Source: Deltaproteobacteria bacterium (lineage in GTDB: Bacteria > Myxococcota_A > Polyangia > Polyangiales > Polyangiaceae). From it: a DNA stretch of 64,000 bases. Below, piece after piece: positions 17,969 to 26,544 of the stretch; the stretch's first letter is position 1; each line of letters begins with the position of its first letter. Below the pieces are notes generated by a model. It saw nothing but the letters and a program-made list of their open reading frames with translations. It made no database searches and had not been told where the DNA came from. A program made the position numbers and the translations under genes. Where the stretch lies: contig VGRJ01000008.1 in assembly GCA_016875405.1 (NCBI GenBank), positions 1-64,000 of the forward strand, in the 5' to 3' direction.

Positions 17969-19396
17969 GTGAAGCAGCTGTTCCGACGCGCCATGGGGGC
18001 GTCCCTCCTCGTCGCAACGGGGCTCGCCGTCCAGCTCACGGCCGACCGAGCCGTGGCGAGGACACCATCCTCGAGCGCCGACGTCGACTCACCGAAGCGG
18101 CTCGCCGTTTACATCGAGGGTCGAAGCGCGGCGGCGCTTACGGATCAGATCGCGGGCGTCGGACCCGAGGGCCTCGAGTTCATCGCAGGGGCCGACTTCG
18201 CGAAGGCGCTCCGAAGCGCCGGTCTGCCAGCGCTCGTCGGACCGATGCTCCAGAACAAGGGCGCGCGAAAGACGCTCCTCAAGGGCCTGCAGAAGGCGAT
18301 GATGAAGGTCGGCGCGGACGCGGTCGTGATCGGTCGCGAGGTGCCAACCGGGCGCAAGCGCGAGTTCCACGTCCTCTACGTGCTGCGTGGCGACGCCGTC
18401 CCAGAGCTCGACGACAAGCTCGACCTCGGAAATGGCGATGCGGCGCAGCGAAAGGCGCTCGAGAAAGCGCTGAAGGAGCTCCTCTCCTCACTCATGCCAC
18501 CGCCGCCTCCGGCGTCGAGCACGAAGAGCGAGCCGACCGAAGAGCCACCCGCAGCCACGAGCGCGACCGAGCGTCGCAAGCACGTCGCGGGCTACGAGTT
18601 CGTGATGGGCCGCGTGAACTTCCTCGTGGGAGGCCGCTGGTTCAACTACTCCGACGCCATCTCGAAGGACAATACGCGCCCGTATGCGGTGTTCGGACCG
18701 CCTGGCGTCGGCGTGGGGCTCGATGTCTACCCCGCCGCGACGACCCGCATCGTGGTCCTTCGCGACCTCGGGCTCACGGTCGACTACAGCCACCACTTCG
18801 CGCTCAAGTCCGCAACGCCCAAGGCCCCCGGGGTTGCCGCGGCCGAGTTCGCCGGGACGTGGAACCGCCTCGATGTCGGCCTCCGCTACCGGCTACGCCT
18901 CGGCGCCGAAGAGAAGCCCTTCGTGCTTGGGGTGTACGGCGGCTACGGCTTCGAGAACTTCACCTTCGATCCCCAGAACGACGCTGCGACCACGATTCGG
19001 TACGAGGTTCCTACGGTGCGCTACCGCCACCTCCGTGTCGGCCTCGACGGGTGGCTCCCGTTCGGCATGTTCGCGCTCGTGCCTCGCGGCTCGTTCCAGA
19101 AGGTGCTCGGGACCACCCTCGACGCAAGCCAAGTACCTGGGCCAGGCCTCGACGGCTTCGCGCCGCTGCCCGTGGACGACACCGTCTACACGCGGTTCCG
19201 TGACGCCTCGGTGCTCGCCATCAGCGCGGGGATCGACGGAGTGGTCGTGCTCCCCGCCGGCTTCGAGGTGCGCGCCGGACTCGACTATTCCCGCTACTTC
19301 TCGTCGTTCAAGCCAGAGATCGGCGACGCCTTCGTCGCCGGCGGCGCACTCGACGAGTTCCTCCTGGTCAAGGCCGGTGCGGCCTACCGATACTGA
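17969..19396 (+). CDS. Exported protein with predicted outer-membrane beta-barrel C-terminus
   Basis: 475 residues from the GTG at 17969. The signal peptide (FRRAMGASLLVATGLAVQL, then ADRAVA) fits this start, and TAACCT (17956-17961) lies 7 bases before it. Residues about 40-170 form a soluble domain, followed by a Pro/Ser-rich linker (PPPPPASS). From about 205 on, alternating aromatic and hydrophobic strands end with LVKAGAAYRY, whose last residue is aromatic as in many outer-membrane barrels. No named family recognised. Confidence 0.7.
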   Translation: MKQLFRRAMGASLLVATGLAVQLTADRAVARTPSSSADVDSPKRLAVYIEGRSAAALTDQIAGVGPEGLEFIAGADFAKALRSAGLPALVGPMLQNKGARKTLLKGLQKAMMKVGADAVVIGREVPTGRKREFHVLYVLRGDAVPELDDKLDLGNGDAAQRKALEKALKELLSSLMPPPPPASSTKSEPTEEPPAATSATERRKHVAGYEFVMGRVNFLVGGRWFNYSDAISKDNTRPYAVFGPPGVGVGLDVYPAATTRIVVLRDLGLTVDYSHHFALKSATPKAPGVAAAEFAGTWNRLDVGLRYRLRLGAEEKPFVLGVYGGYGFENFTFDPQNDAATTIRYEVPTVRYRHLRVGLDGWLPFGMFALVPRGSFQKVLGTTLDASQVPGPGLDGFAPLPVDDTVYTRFRDASVLAISAGIDGVVVLPAGFEVRAGLDYSRYFSSFKPEIGDAFVAGGALDEFLLVKAGAAYRY

Positions 19397-19419
19397 AACC
19401 CTTGAATCGAGAGCCCCTC

Positions 19420-19638
19420 ATGCGTCGCGCGCATACGCTCGTCCGAGCCTCACTCGTAGCCGTCTCGCTCTTGCTCGCCGGATGCCCGGGTACCCTCGAG
19501 GACAGGGAGCGCTTCGAGCAAGCGGCGAGCACGTCGGCAGCCGCTCAGGCATCCTCATCGATCGCAGCGAGCGCGACCTCGGGCGGCGGAGCGGGCGGCA
19601 TGGGGACCGGAGGAGCAGGCGGCGCGGGCGGGAACTGA
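19420..19638 (+). CDS. Small lipoprotein
   Basis: 72 residues from the ATG at 19420; a TTG at 19402 would add six residues ahead of a good signal peptide. Lipobox LLAGC, then a short polar stretch and a Gly-rich tail ending GGAGGAGGN. It lies 23 bases after the beta-barrel gene and is probably cotranscribed with it. Function unknown; such short Ser/Gly-rich lipoproteins are common in myxobacteria. Confidence 0.6.
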   Translation: MRRAHTLVRASLVAVSLLLAGCPGTLEDRERFEQAASTSAAAQASSSIAASATSGGGAGGMGTGGAGGAGGN

Positions 19639-19648
19639 GACGTCGCCT

Positions 19649-19662
19649 CTCGCTCGAGCGAG
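19649..19662. terminator. Possible hairpin between convergent genes
   Basis: The 14-base palindrome CTCGCTCGAGCGAG lies in the 39-base gap between the small lipoprotein gene (+) and the SUMF1-like gene (-). It can form a 5-bp stem with a 4-base loop. There is no T-run, so its role as a terminator is only suggested by position. Confidence 0.25.
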
Positions 19663-19677
19663 CGAACGCCACTCGAC

Positions 19678-20883
19678 CTACTCGGCCGCGCGAACCCAGC
19701 CCCCGCCCTTCTTGCGCTCTTTGTGCCCTTCGGTGATGCGGCCCCACTCGAACATCACGGCCTTGCGGTAGGCGCCGAGCGAATCGCCGCCGTAGATGTA
19801 AATCCCGCGGGGCGTGTCGTGTCGACCGACGGTGGCGATCCACTCGTCACTCGACACCCACGCGAGCCGCTCCGCGCCCCCGTCGCTCATCCGCGCGACG
19901 ACGACGCCGCACCCGTCCGCTCCCGGACGCTTCGCGCAGCCGCCTCCGACGACGAGCTCCTCGTTGCCGATAGGCCTCCAGACCCATGAACGCTCGATCC
20001 GGAGCGCCTCACCCTCGGCCCCCTTCTTCGGCTTGCGCAGCTCCTCGGGCACGAGGGCCTCGAGCTGGGAGGCGAGCTCAGGTCCGGGCTTGCGCCACAC
20101 GAGCTCAGTCTTGCGGGTCACCTCGAGCGCGACCTCGGCTGCGTTGACCTCGCCGGCGCAGCAACGCACGCCGACGCTCGGATCATGCTCGGACGGAGCG
20201 AGCGGGCGCGCGTGAGCGCACCGTCCGACGAGCGCACCGTTCTTGCCGAAGCCCCCACGGACCGCGTACCGCGTTCCATCGGTCCCGCGTCCCCAAGTGC
20301 TCGAGGTCCAGGTCCACGCGCTCCCGTGGAGGTCGCGAACCCCCCAGCCGCTCTCGCAGCGCGTGTTGTGACCGTTCGGTGCAAGCGCGTCGGTCGCATC
20401 CATGCCACACAAGGCGCCATCGAAGTCGTCGCCGTACTCGTAGGTCGTGTTGTTCGCGCCCTTGCACGCGCGCTCCCACTCGAGCTCGGTGCAGAGGCGC
20501 TTGCCTTGCTTCTCGCAGATCGAACGCGCCTCCGAGAGCGAGAGCCCCGTCTCGGGAATGGCGCCCTGCTCTCCGGGGTAATTGAAGCGGTCGATGAAGA
20601 AGCCCCGCAGCTCGACCCGCTCCCCCGGGAGCTCCTGATCGGCGATCCGCGGCAGCCTTCCTAGAGGCGTCCCGGCGACGAGCGTTCCCGCGGGGATCCA
20701 CACCATCCCGGAGCGCTCGGGCTCCTTCGCGGGTGCGCTCGCCCAGGGCGGCGGCGTGTCATCGACGGCCGTGGACTTGTCGGAAGAGCGGCACCCGAAG
20801 GAGGCCAGCGCGAGGACGAAGACGAGCCGACGAGCGGGCGCTCGAGGGCGTGGCGCCAGGTCGAGCGTCGCGGTGTGTCGCAT
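19678..20883 (-). CDS. SUMF1/FGE-like domain lipoprotein (probably non-catalytic)
   Basis: 401 residues with an N-terminal hydrophobic stretch and lipobox-like LASFGC. From about residue 58 the formylglycine-generating-enzyme fold is recognisable: MVWIPAGTLVAG, ARSICEKQGKRLCTELEWE, YEYGDD, GVRDLHGSAWTWTSS, YAVRGGF and VGVRCC. The copper-binding cysteine pair of true FGEs after the RGG element is not present (RGGFGKNG), so I expect a structural or binding role. A further domain of about 150 residues follows. Its ATG shares a base with the stop of the NtrC gene (TGATG), so the two are translationally coupled. Confidence 0.75.
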   Translation of the reverse strand: MRHTATLDLAPRPRAPARRLVFVLALASFGCRSSDKSTAVDDTPPPWASAPAKEPERSGMVWIPAGTLVAGTPLGRLPRIADQELPGERVELRGFFIDRFNYPGEQGAIPETGLSLSEARSICEKQGKRLCTELEWERACKGANNTTYEYGDDFDGALCGMDATDALAPNGHNTRCESGWGVRDLHGSAWTWTSSTWGRGTDGTRYAVRGGFGKNGALVGRCAHARPLAPSEHDPSVGVRCCAGEVNAAEVALEVTRKTELVWRKPGPELASQLEALVPEELRKPKKGAEGEALRIERSWVWRPIGNEELVVGGGCAKRPGADGCGVVVARMSDGGAERLAWVSSDEWIATVGRHDTPRGIYIYGGDSLGAYRKAVMFEWGRITEGHKERKKGGGWVRAAE

Positions 20884-22319
20884 CAGTCGAAGCGCTCGCG
20901 CAGCTCGAGCTCCTTCATCTTGAGCTGGAGTCCCTTGCGAGAAATCTTGAGCAACCGCGCGGCGTGCGTGACGTTGCCGCCGGTCTGGCGCAGCGCGCAG
21001 AGGATGAGCTCCCGCTCGACGCGGGACATCGCCGCGCGCACTTGCTCCTTCAGTCCCTCCCCGAACGTAGCCGCGTCAGACGGCTCGGCGGCGAGGACCG
21101 TACCGGAGGCAGGACGTGCCTCGATCGACGCGTCGGTCGCGGCGAGCTCGGAGGGCAGATCTCGCAAGGTGACGCGGGGGCCGTCGGCGAACAGGACGGC
21201 TCGCTCGATGAAATTCTCGAGCTCGCGGACGTTGCCGGGCCATCGGTAGCGCGACAAGGCGGTGAGCGCGACGTCATCGATCCCCTGAAGCCGCTTGCCG
21301 AGCCGCTCGTTGAATTTCTCGAGGAAGAACGCGGCAAGCATCGAGACATCCTCCGGCCGCTCGCGCAGGGGCGGCATGTCGATCGGCACCACGTTGAGAC
21401 GGTAGTAGAGATCCTCGCGGAATCGACCCGCCGCCGTCTCTCGCCGCAAGTCGCGATTCGTCGCCGCGATGAGCCTCACGTCGACTCGAATCGTCTTCAG
21501 GCCGCCGACGCGCTCAAGCTCGCCCTCCTGCAAGACCCGCAGGAGCTTCACCTGCATCTCGAGCGGGATCTCGCCGATTTCGTCTAGGAACAGCGTACCT
21601 CCTTGTGCGAGCTCGAAGCGGCCAGGCTTGCTCGCGACGGCCCCCGTGAAGGCCCCCTTCTCGTGGCCAAAGAGCTCGGACTCGATGAGCGCAGACGGAA
21701 TGGCCGCGCAGTTCACCTTGATGAACGGCTTCGCCGCGCGCGCGGAGTGCTCGTGGAGGGCGCGCGCGACGAGCTCCTTGCCGGTACCGCTCTCGCCCGT
21801 GACGAGGACCGTGGTCGGGGTCGCCGCGACGCGATCGAGCATGGCGTAGAGCTCGCGGATCGCACGGCTCCTCCCGATGAGTCCGAAGCGCGTCCCCTCC
21901 GGCAGGTGACGCATGCCGGGATGGGACGCGTCGCGATGAGCGAGCACGCCGACCCGCAGCGCCTTGCGCACGAGGTGCCGAACCTCGTCCTGATCGAACG
22001 GCTTCGAGAGGTAGTCGACCGCGCCCATCTTGAGCGCCTCGACCGCCGTGTCGACGGTGCCGTAGGCCGTGAGGATCATGACGGGGAGCTTCGGCTCCTC
22101 GGTCTGGACCCACCGGAGGAGCTCGAGACCGCCCATCCGGGGCATCCGCAGGTCGCTGATGACGAGGTCGACGTGGTGATCGCGGATGAACGAGGTCGCC
22201 TGCTCACCGTCCTCGGCCGTGTGGACCTCGTAGCCATCTCGCGAGAGCTGCGCGGCGAGGACGCGACGCAGGTTCGCCTCGTCGTCGACCACCAGGATCT
22301 GCTGCTTTCCGTCGAGCAT
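20883..22319 (-). CDS. NtrC-family sigma54-dependent response regulator
   Basis: 478 residues from the ATG at 22319. Receiver domain 6-120 with the acidic pair D12-D13, phosphoacceptor D56 and K106. AAA+ domain with Walker A GESGTGKE (175-182) and the sigma54-contact loop GAFTGA (222-227). C-terminal Fis-type helix-turn-helix (NVTHAARLLKISRKGLQLK). It activates sigma54 promoters when phosphorylated; no partner histidine kinase gene is in the window. TATAGT (22329-22334, minus strand) is 9 bases before the ATG. Confidence 0.95.
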   Translation of the reverse strand: MLDGKQQILVVDDEANLRRVLAAQLSRDGYEVHTAEDGEQATSFIRDHHVDLVISDLRMPRMGGLELLRWVQTEEPKLPVMILTAYGTVDTAVEALKMGAVDYLSKPFDQDEVRHLVRKALRVGVLAHRDASHPGMRHLPEGTRFGLIGRSRAIRELYAMLDRVAATPTTVLVTGESGTGKELVARALHEHSARAAKPFIKVNCAAIPSALIESELFGHEKGAFTGAVASKPGRFELAQGGTLFLDEIGEIPLEMQVKLLRVLQEGELERVGGLKTIRVDVRLIAATNRDLRRETAAGRFREDLYYRLNVVPIDMPPLRERPEDVSMLAAFFLEKFNERLGKRLQGIDDVALTALSRYRWPGNVRELENFIERAVLFADGPRVTLRDLPSELAATDASIEARPASGTVLAAEPSDAATFGEGLKEQVRAAMSRVERELILCALRQTGGNVTHAARLLKISRKGLQLKMKELELRERFD

Positions 22320-22328
22320 GCGTCCCCA

Positions 22329-22382
22329 ACTATAGCACCCCACGGTTTTTGTTTCTTCTCTGGGACCGAGGTCCGCTAGTTT
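22329..22382. promoter_or_regulatory. Divergent -10 elements of the NtrC and TPR genes
   Basis: On the minus strand TATAGT (22334-22329) ends 9 bases before the NtrC start. On the plus strand TAGTTT (22377-22382) ends 7 bases before the GTG at 22390. The spacer holds an AT-rich patch (22345-22358). No good -35 is visible. Confidence 0.45.
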
Positions 22383-22389
22383 ACGAGTC

Positions 22390-23244
22390 GTGCGATTTCC
22401 GTCGCTTACGCTCTCCGCGGTCCTCCTCGCCGCCGCGGCCGATGCCCAGGCAGCCGGGCCGAAGTACGCGCCGTGCACCACGGTGCCGAGCGCGTCGGAC
22501 ATCGAGGGGGCGAAAGGCCTTCACCTCGCAGCGAAGCAGTACCTCGGGAAGGGCGCGTACGACCAGGCGATCCAGACCTGGCTGCAAGCCTACAACTTCG
22601 ACTGCACGAAGCCTGAGGTGTTCATCAACATCGGAAAGTCCTACGAGGGCCTCGGACGGGTCGAGGACGCGGTCGAGGCCTACCAAACCTACGCCGACCG
22701 CAAGGGAGCCCTTGCAGACGGGGTGACACTCCTCAAGCTGAAGACGTTGCGCGACGAGCTCGACGCCAAACGCCGCGAAACACTCGCAAAATCGTCCCCC
22801 GCCGCGCCGCTCAACCCAGCCTCGGCAGCGACGACCACGACGACCCGTGTCGTGGGGCCCGGCGACGCCTCCTCGGGTCCGGGCGTGCTGCCTTGGGTGC
22901 TCGTGGGGCTCGGCGGCGCGGTCGCAACCACGGGCGGCGTGCTGCTTGGCGTTGGCAGCGGGAATGTCTCCGACGCCGAGGTCATCTGCCCGAAGCGAAA
23001 CTGCGATAGGGCTCCACAGGAGCTCACGGCTGCAGTCATCGCCGACGCAAAAGAGTCGGGAAACCAGGGCCTCACGCTCCAGCGCGCGGGCACGGGCCTC
23101 TTGATTGGCGGCCTCGGTGCGGCGGCTGGCGGAGTGGTCTGGTACCTCGTGGCGCGCCCGTCCAGCCCGTCGACGAGCGCCGTTCGCCTGCTGCCCGTCG
23201 TGGGCCCCGGGACCTACGGCGCCGCTGCGACGCTGTCCTTCTGA
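22390..23244 (+). CDS. Exported TPR-repeat protein with C-terminal membrane segments
   Basis: 284 residues from a GTG. Signal peptide (LTLSAVLLAAAADAQA). Two TPR-like helix pairs at about 42-105 (AAKQYLGKGAYDQAIQTW, then VFINIGKSYEGLGRVEDAVE). A Thr/Ser/Pro linker follows, then a glycine-rich hydrophobic segment near 157-180 and another near 236-256. This layout recurs in myxobacterial envelope proteins of unknown function. Likely anchored to a membrane with the TPR part in the periplasm. Confidence 0.7.
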   Translation: MRFPSLTLSAVLLAAAADAQAAGPKYAPCTTVPSASDIEGAKGLHLAAKQYLGKGAYDQAIQTWLQAYNFDCTKPEVFINIGKSYEGLGRVEDAVEAYQTYADRKGALADGVTLLKLKTLRDELDAKRRETLAKSSPAAPLNPASAATTTTTRVVGPGDASSGPGVLPWVLVGLGGAVATTGGVLLGVGSGNVSDAEVICPKRNCDRAPQELTAAVIADAKESGNQGLTLQRAGTGLLIGGLGAAAGGVVWYLVARPSSPSTSAVRLLPVVGPGTYGAAATLSF

Positions 23245-23279
23245 CCGGTTCCGGGAGGACGGGCCGACCGGTTTCGGGA
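23243..23279. repeat. 14-bp direct repeat
   Basis: GACCGGTTCCGGGA (23243-23256) and GACCGGTTTCGGGA (23266-23279) differ at one base and are 23 bp apart. They lie just after the TPR gene and before the convergent peptidase gene. No function assigned. Confidence 0.5.
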
Positions 23280-23342
23280 ACACCTTCCGAAGGGGCCCGG
23301 ATGAGGCCGCCGCGTCCGCACGCGGCCCCGCCAGGCGCACAG

Positions 23343-24734
23343 TCAGCGGCGATAGGTCGCGAGCTCGTCGTACAGGTAAATCGCGCTGTCGATCGCCTTC
23401 TTGAAGTCGACGAGCAAGAGCGACTCGTTCTCGGAGTGCGCGTTGCAAAGCGGGTCTTCAAGGCCGATGAGCAGCGCAGGAGCGCCGCCGAGCACGCGCG
23501 CGAACGGCTCGACGAAGGGGATCGACCCTCCGCAGCCGATGTACACCGGCTCGCGCCCGAAACCCTTCGCGAGCGCCCGCTCCGCCGCCTCGAACGCCGG
23601 ACCATGCGGGTCCGTGATCCACCAATTCCCCGCGCCCTCGATCTTGGTCGCGACCTGAACCCCCCAGGGGGCATGCGCCTTCAGGTGCGCGCACAGCGCA
23701 TCGGCGACGGCGCGACCATCCATGTCGGGGACCGTGCGAACGCCGATCCTGGCGCGCGCCGAGTCGACGATTTGATTCGAGGCGCCCTTCAACGGAGCGG
23801 CCTCGAGCGCGCTCACCGCGATGCTCGGGCGGTGCCACATGAGCTCGTACGCGCTCCCGCCATCTCCCTTGCAAAGCTCGACGCCTTCGAGCACCCCTGC
23901 CTCCTCGCGGAAGACGGCCTCCTCGTAGGGGAGCGCCGCGAGCCGCTTCTTTTGTGCGTCGTCGAGCGGCCGCAGCCCCGCATCGACGCCGTCGATCGTG
24001 ACCCTGCCGTGCGCGTCGGTCAGCGTCGCCAGCACCTTGCACATCGCCATCACCGCGTCGGGGACAGGCCCACCCCACATGCCCGAGTGCAGCGGGTGGT
24101 CGATCGCCTTGACCTCGACCTCGACGACGACGATCCCGCGAAGTGCGTACGTGATCGAGGGGAGCCCGGCGGAGAGGTTCGCGGTGTCGGTCAGCACGAT
24201 GACGTCTGCCGAGATCCGCTCGCGATAGCGGTCGAGGAACTCGCCGAGGTGCTCGGAGCCGATCTCCTCCTCGCCATCGATCACGACCTTCACGTTCACC
24301 GGCAGGCCACCGCTCGCGAGGTACGCCTCGATCGCCGCGAAATGGATCGCAGCGCCCGCCTTGTCATCGACCACCCCACGACCGTAGAGGCGGCCGTCGC
24401 GCTCCTCCGGCTCGAACGGCGGCGACTTCCAGAAGGCTGGACGCCCTGGGGGCTGGACGTCGTGGTGAGCGTAGAGGAGGAGCGTGGGAGCGCCCTCGGC
24501 CTTCAGCCACTCGCCGTAGACGTACGGATGAACGCCGGGGAGCTCGAGGATCTCGACGCCTTCGAGCCCGATCCGCCGCATCCACTCCGCGACGTGCTCC
24601 GCGCTCTTCTTGAGCGCCGGATCGGGAGCAGGATTCGCCGAGACCCCCGGGATTCGAGCGAACTCTTTGAGCGCCTCGATCGTGTGCGGGAGCTGTCGCG
24701 TGGCGTGGTCCAGGGCCTTCTTCGCGGTCGTCAT
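23343..24734 (-). CDS. M20-family dipeptidase
   Basis: 463 residues from the ATG at 24734; an upstream start at 24779 would add an Arg-rich leader with no support. Zinc-site motifs of the M20 family are present: YAHHDVQPPG, the Asp in GRGVVDDKA, DGEEEIGS (catalytic Glu pair) and a late CGGSIPFVEPF. Typical members hydrolyse dipeptides such as Cys-Gly or carnosine-like substrates in the cytoplasm. It lies 71 bases after rpiA on the same strand. Confidence 0.9.
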   Translation of the reverse strand: MTTAKKALDHATRQLPHTIEALKEFARIPGVSANPAPDPALKKSAEHVAEWMRRIGLEGVEILELPGVHPYVYGEWLKAEGAPTLLLYAHHDVQPPGRPAFWKSPPFEPEERDGRLYGRGVVDDKAGAAIHFAAIEAYLASGGLPVNVKVVIDGEEEIGSEHLGEFLDRYRERISADVIVLTDTANLSAGLPSITYALRGIVVVEVEVKAIDHPLHSGMWGGPVPDAVMAMCKVLATLTDAHGRVTIDGVDAGLRPLDDAQKKRLAALPYEEAVFREEAGVLEGVELCKGDGGSAYELMWHRPSIAVSALEAAPLKGASNQIVDSARARIGVRTVPDMDGRAVADALCAHLKAHAPWGVQVATKIEGAGNWWITDPHGPAFEAAERALAKGFGREPVYIGCGGSIPFVEPFARVLGGAPALLIGLEDPLCNAHSENESLLLVDFKKAIDSAIYLYDELATYRR

Positions 24735-24805
24735 CGGTCGCCTCCGTGCTGCGGCTTCGCGTCGTACCGCGACAGGCACGGCTTGTCACCAGCGCGCCGT
24801 CGCGC

Positions 24806-25492
24806 TCACCGTCGCTCGAGCCGCTCGACCGCCTCGGCGCCGACGAGCACGACGTCCGCCATCCCGAGGAAGAGCCCGGTGTCGATCGCGCCGGGGAGCT
24901 CGCGAATCGCCGCGTGGAGCTCGCGCGGCGATACGATCGGCGCGACGCGGGCGTCGAGGATGGGGTTGCCGTTGTCGGTGCGGTAGACGGAACCGTCGGC
25001 GGCGCGACGGAGCGTCGGCTCGGCCCCGAGTCGTCGAAGCCCGCGCTCGACAGCGCCCACCGCAAAGGGCACCACCTCCACCGGGATCGGCGCCCGCGTC
25101 CCCAAGCGCTCGACGCACTTTTCGGGCGTCACGAGGACGATGAAGCGTGCGGCCGCGGAAGCGACGACACGCTCGCGAAGGAGCGCGCCCCCGAGCCCCT
25201 TCGTCAGCTCGAGTCCTTCGGTGAACTCGTCCGCTCCATCGAAGGCAAGATCGAGTTCGGGCAGCTCGTCGATCGTGGCGAGCGTGATGCCGAGGCTCCG
25301 CGCGAGAGCATCCGAGCGCTGTGAGGTCGCGACGCCACTCACTTTCAATCCGGCCGCGACGCGTGCGCCGAGCGCGCGGATGAGCGCCTCGGCGGCGCGC
25401 CCGGTCCCGAGGCCAAGCCTCATCCCGTCCTGCACCATCTCGAGCGCGGCTTCGGCCACGCGGCTCATCGCTTCCGTCGAGGGCTGAGTCAT
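24806..25492 (-). CDS. rpiA: Ribose-5-phosphate isomerase A
   Basis: 228 residues, the usual length. Motifs GLGTGRAAEALI (GLGTGS in most members), TSQRS, DGADEF with the catalytic Asp, and KGLGGALLRERVVA are in the expected order. It interconverts ribose 5-phosphate and ribulose 5-phosphate in the pentose phosphate pathway. TATGTC (25502-25507, minus strand) lies 9 bases before its ATG, within a 13-mer that is repeated upstream of the FHA-GGDEF gene. Confidence 0.95.
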   Translation of the reverse strand: MTQPSTEAMSRVAEAALEMVQDGMRLGLGTGRAAEALIRALGARVAAGLKVSGVATSQRSDALARSLGITLATIDELPELDLAFDGADEFTEGLELTKGLGGALLRERVVASAAARFIVLVTPEKCVERLGTRAPIPVEVVPFAVGAVERGLRRLGAEPTLRRAADGSVYRTDNGNPILDARVAPIVSPRELHAAIRELPGAIDTGLFLGMADVVLVGAEAVERLERR

Positions 25493-25501
25493 GTCTCGCG
25501 C

Positions 25502-25514
25502 GACATACCAAAGT
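25502..25514 (-). promoter_or_regulatory. Promoter element ACTTTGGTATGTC of rpiA
   Basis: Read on the minus strand the sequence is ACTTTGGTATGTC. It contains TGGTATGTC, which fits an extended -10 (TGnTAnnnT-like, last base C), 9 bases before the ATG. The identical 13-mer occurs at 27506-27518. Confidence 0.45.
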
Positions 25515-25556
25515 CACGAGAGAGAGACCACGTCCGTCGCGCGGCGCGAGCCGCGC

Positions 25557-26513
25557 TCATTCGAAGGCTTCGTCGACCGCAGCCCGCAAGTCCGCCATCC
25601 GCCGGGCCTTCGCTCGGGCCGCATCGGCATCCCGTCCCGCAGCGCCGTCCACGACCTCGCGCGCGACCGCATCGAGCTCGTCACCGGTCGGGGTCGTCAC
25701 CGCCGAGCGCCCACCTCGGAACAGCCTCGAGAGCCACCCGCCGGGCTCGGCGAGCGCGTAGCGATCGGCCTCGATCGCGCGGCGGTCCTCTCGGACCAGC
25801 TCGACGACTCCGCGGTTGGCGCCGAGCCAGGCCCGCGCCTCCTCGAATCGGCTTCGCACCTCGGCATCGAGCTCGCTCGCCGCCGCGCGGGCCGACAGAC
25901 CGAACAAGGCGCATGACAGCGCGAGCAGGACCGCTTGTTCCTCGAGCGGCAGCGCCGTCGCCGACTGCACCGTCACGCCGCTGCAGCCTTTATGGGTGAT
26001 GTGCGAGCCGTTGGCGAGGAGCACGCCGAAGCCAAGCAGCGCGCCCGCGACGTCGGCGTAGGCCTCTCGCTCGCGCGGCTCGAGCTCCTCGTCGAGCTCG
26101 GCCTCGGCAAGGAAGATCGCGCTCGTCGCGCGCACGAGCGCGGTCATCAGCGCGGTCGGGTGCCGCGCTTCCCCGGTCGACACGGCGACCACGAAGCGGT
26201 CGCCCACGCGCGCGACACGATGCTTCAATGGCGCTCGAAGCAGCGGGGCGCTGCAGCCCCCGCTCTTGCAACCGCCGGCCACCTCTCCCTCGGGCGTCAC
26301 GAGCTGAAGCTCGACGGGGACGTCGGCGAGGCCCGCATGCTCGAGAACGCGACGAAGCTGCCGGAGCAAGGCGTCGGCGGAGCCATCGAAGGCATCGGGG
26401 AAGAATTCGCCGTTCGGCAAGACGAGCCCGCTCACGGGCTCGGCTCCAGAATCGCAGAGCCTAGCCGCGGACCGAAGCACCCAGCGCAGCCGATCTTCGT
26501 GAATGAGTGCCAT
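25557..26513 (-). CDS. Hypothetical protein
   Basis: 318 residues from the ATG at 26513, chosen because GGAGGT sits just upstream. No signal peptide. The middle contains KSGGCSAPLL and HITHKGCSGVTVQSATALPL; residues around 190-225 form an Ala/Leu-rich helix; the C-terminus is helical and charged. I do not recognise a family. It follows the FHA-GGDEF gene by 31 bases and is probably cotranscribed with it. Confidence 0.7.
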   Translation of the reverse strand: MALIHEDRLRWVLRSAARLCDSGAEPVSGLVLPNGEFFPDAFDGSADALLRQLRRVLEHAGLADVPVELQLVTPEGEVAGGCKSGGCSAPLLRAPLKHRVARVGDRFVVAVSTGEARHPTALMTALVRATSAIFLAEAELDEELEPREREAYADVAGALLGFGVLLANGSHITHKGCSGVTVQSATALPLEEQAVLLALSCALFGLSARAAASELDAEVRSRFEEARAWLGANRGVVELVREDRRAIEADRYALAEPGGWLSRLFRGGRSAVTTPTGDELDAVAREVVDGAAGRDADAARAKARRMADLRAAVDEAFE

Positions 26514-26544
26514 CGCGTGACCTCCGCCGGTCGCTGCTTCGCGC

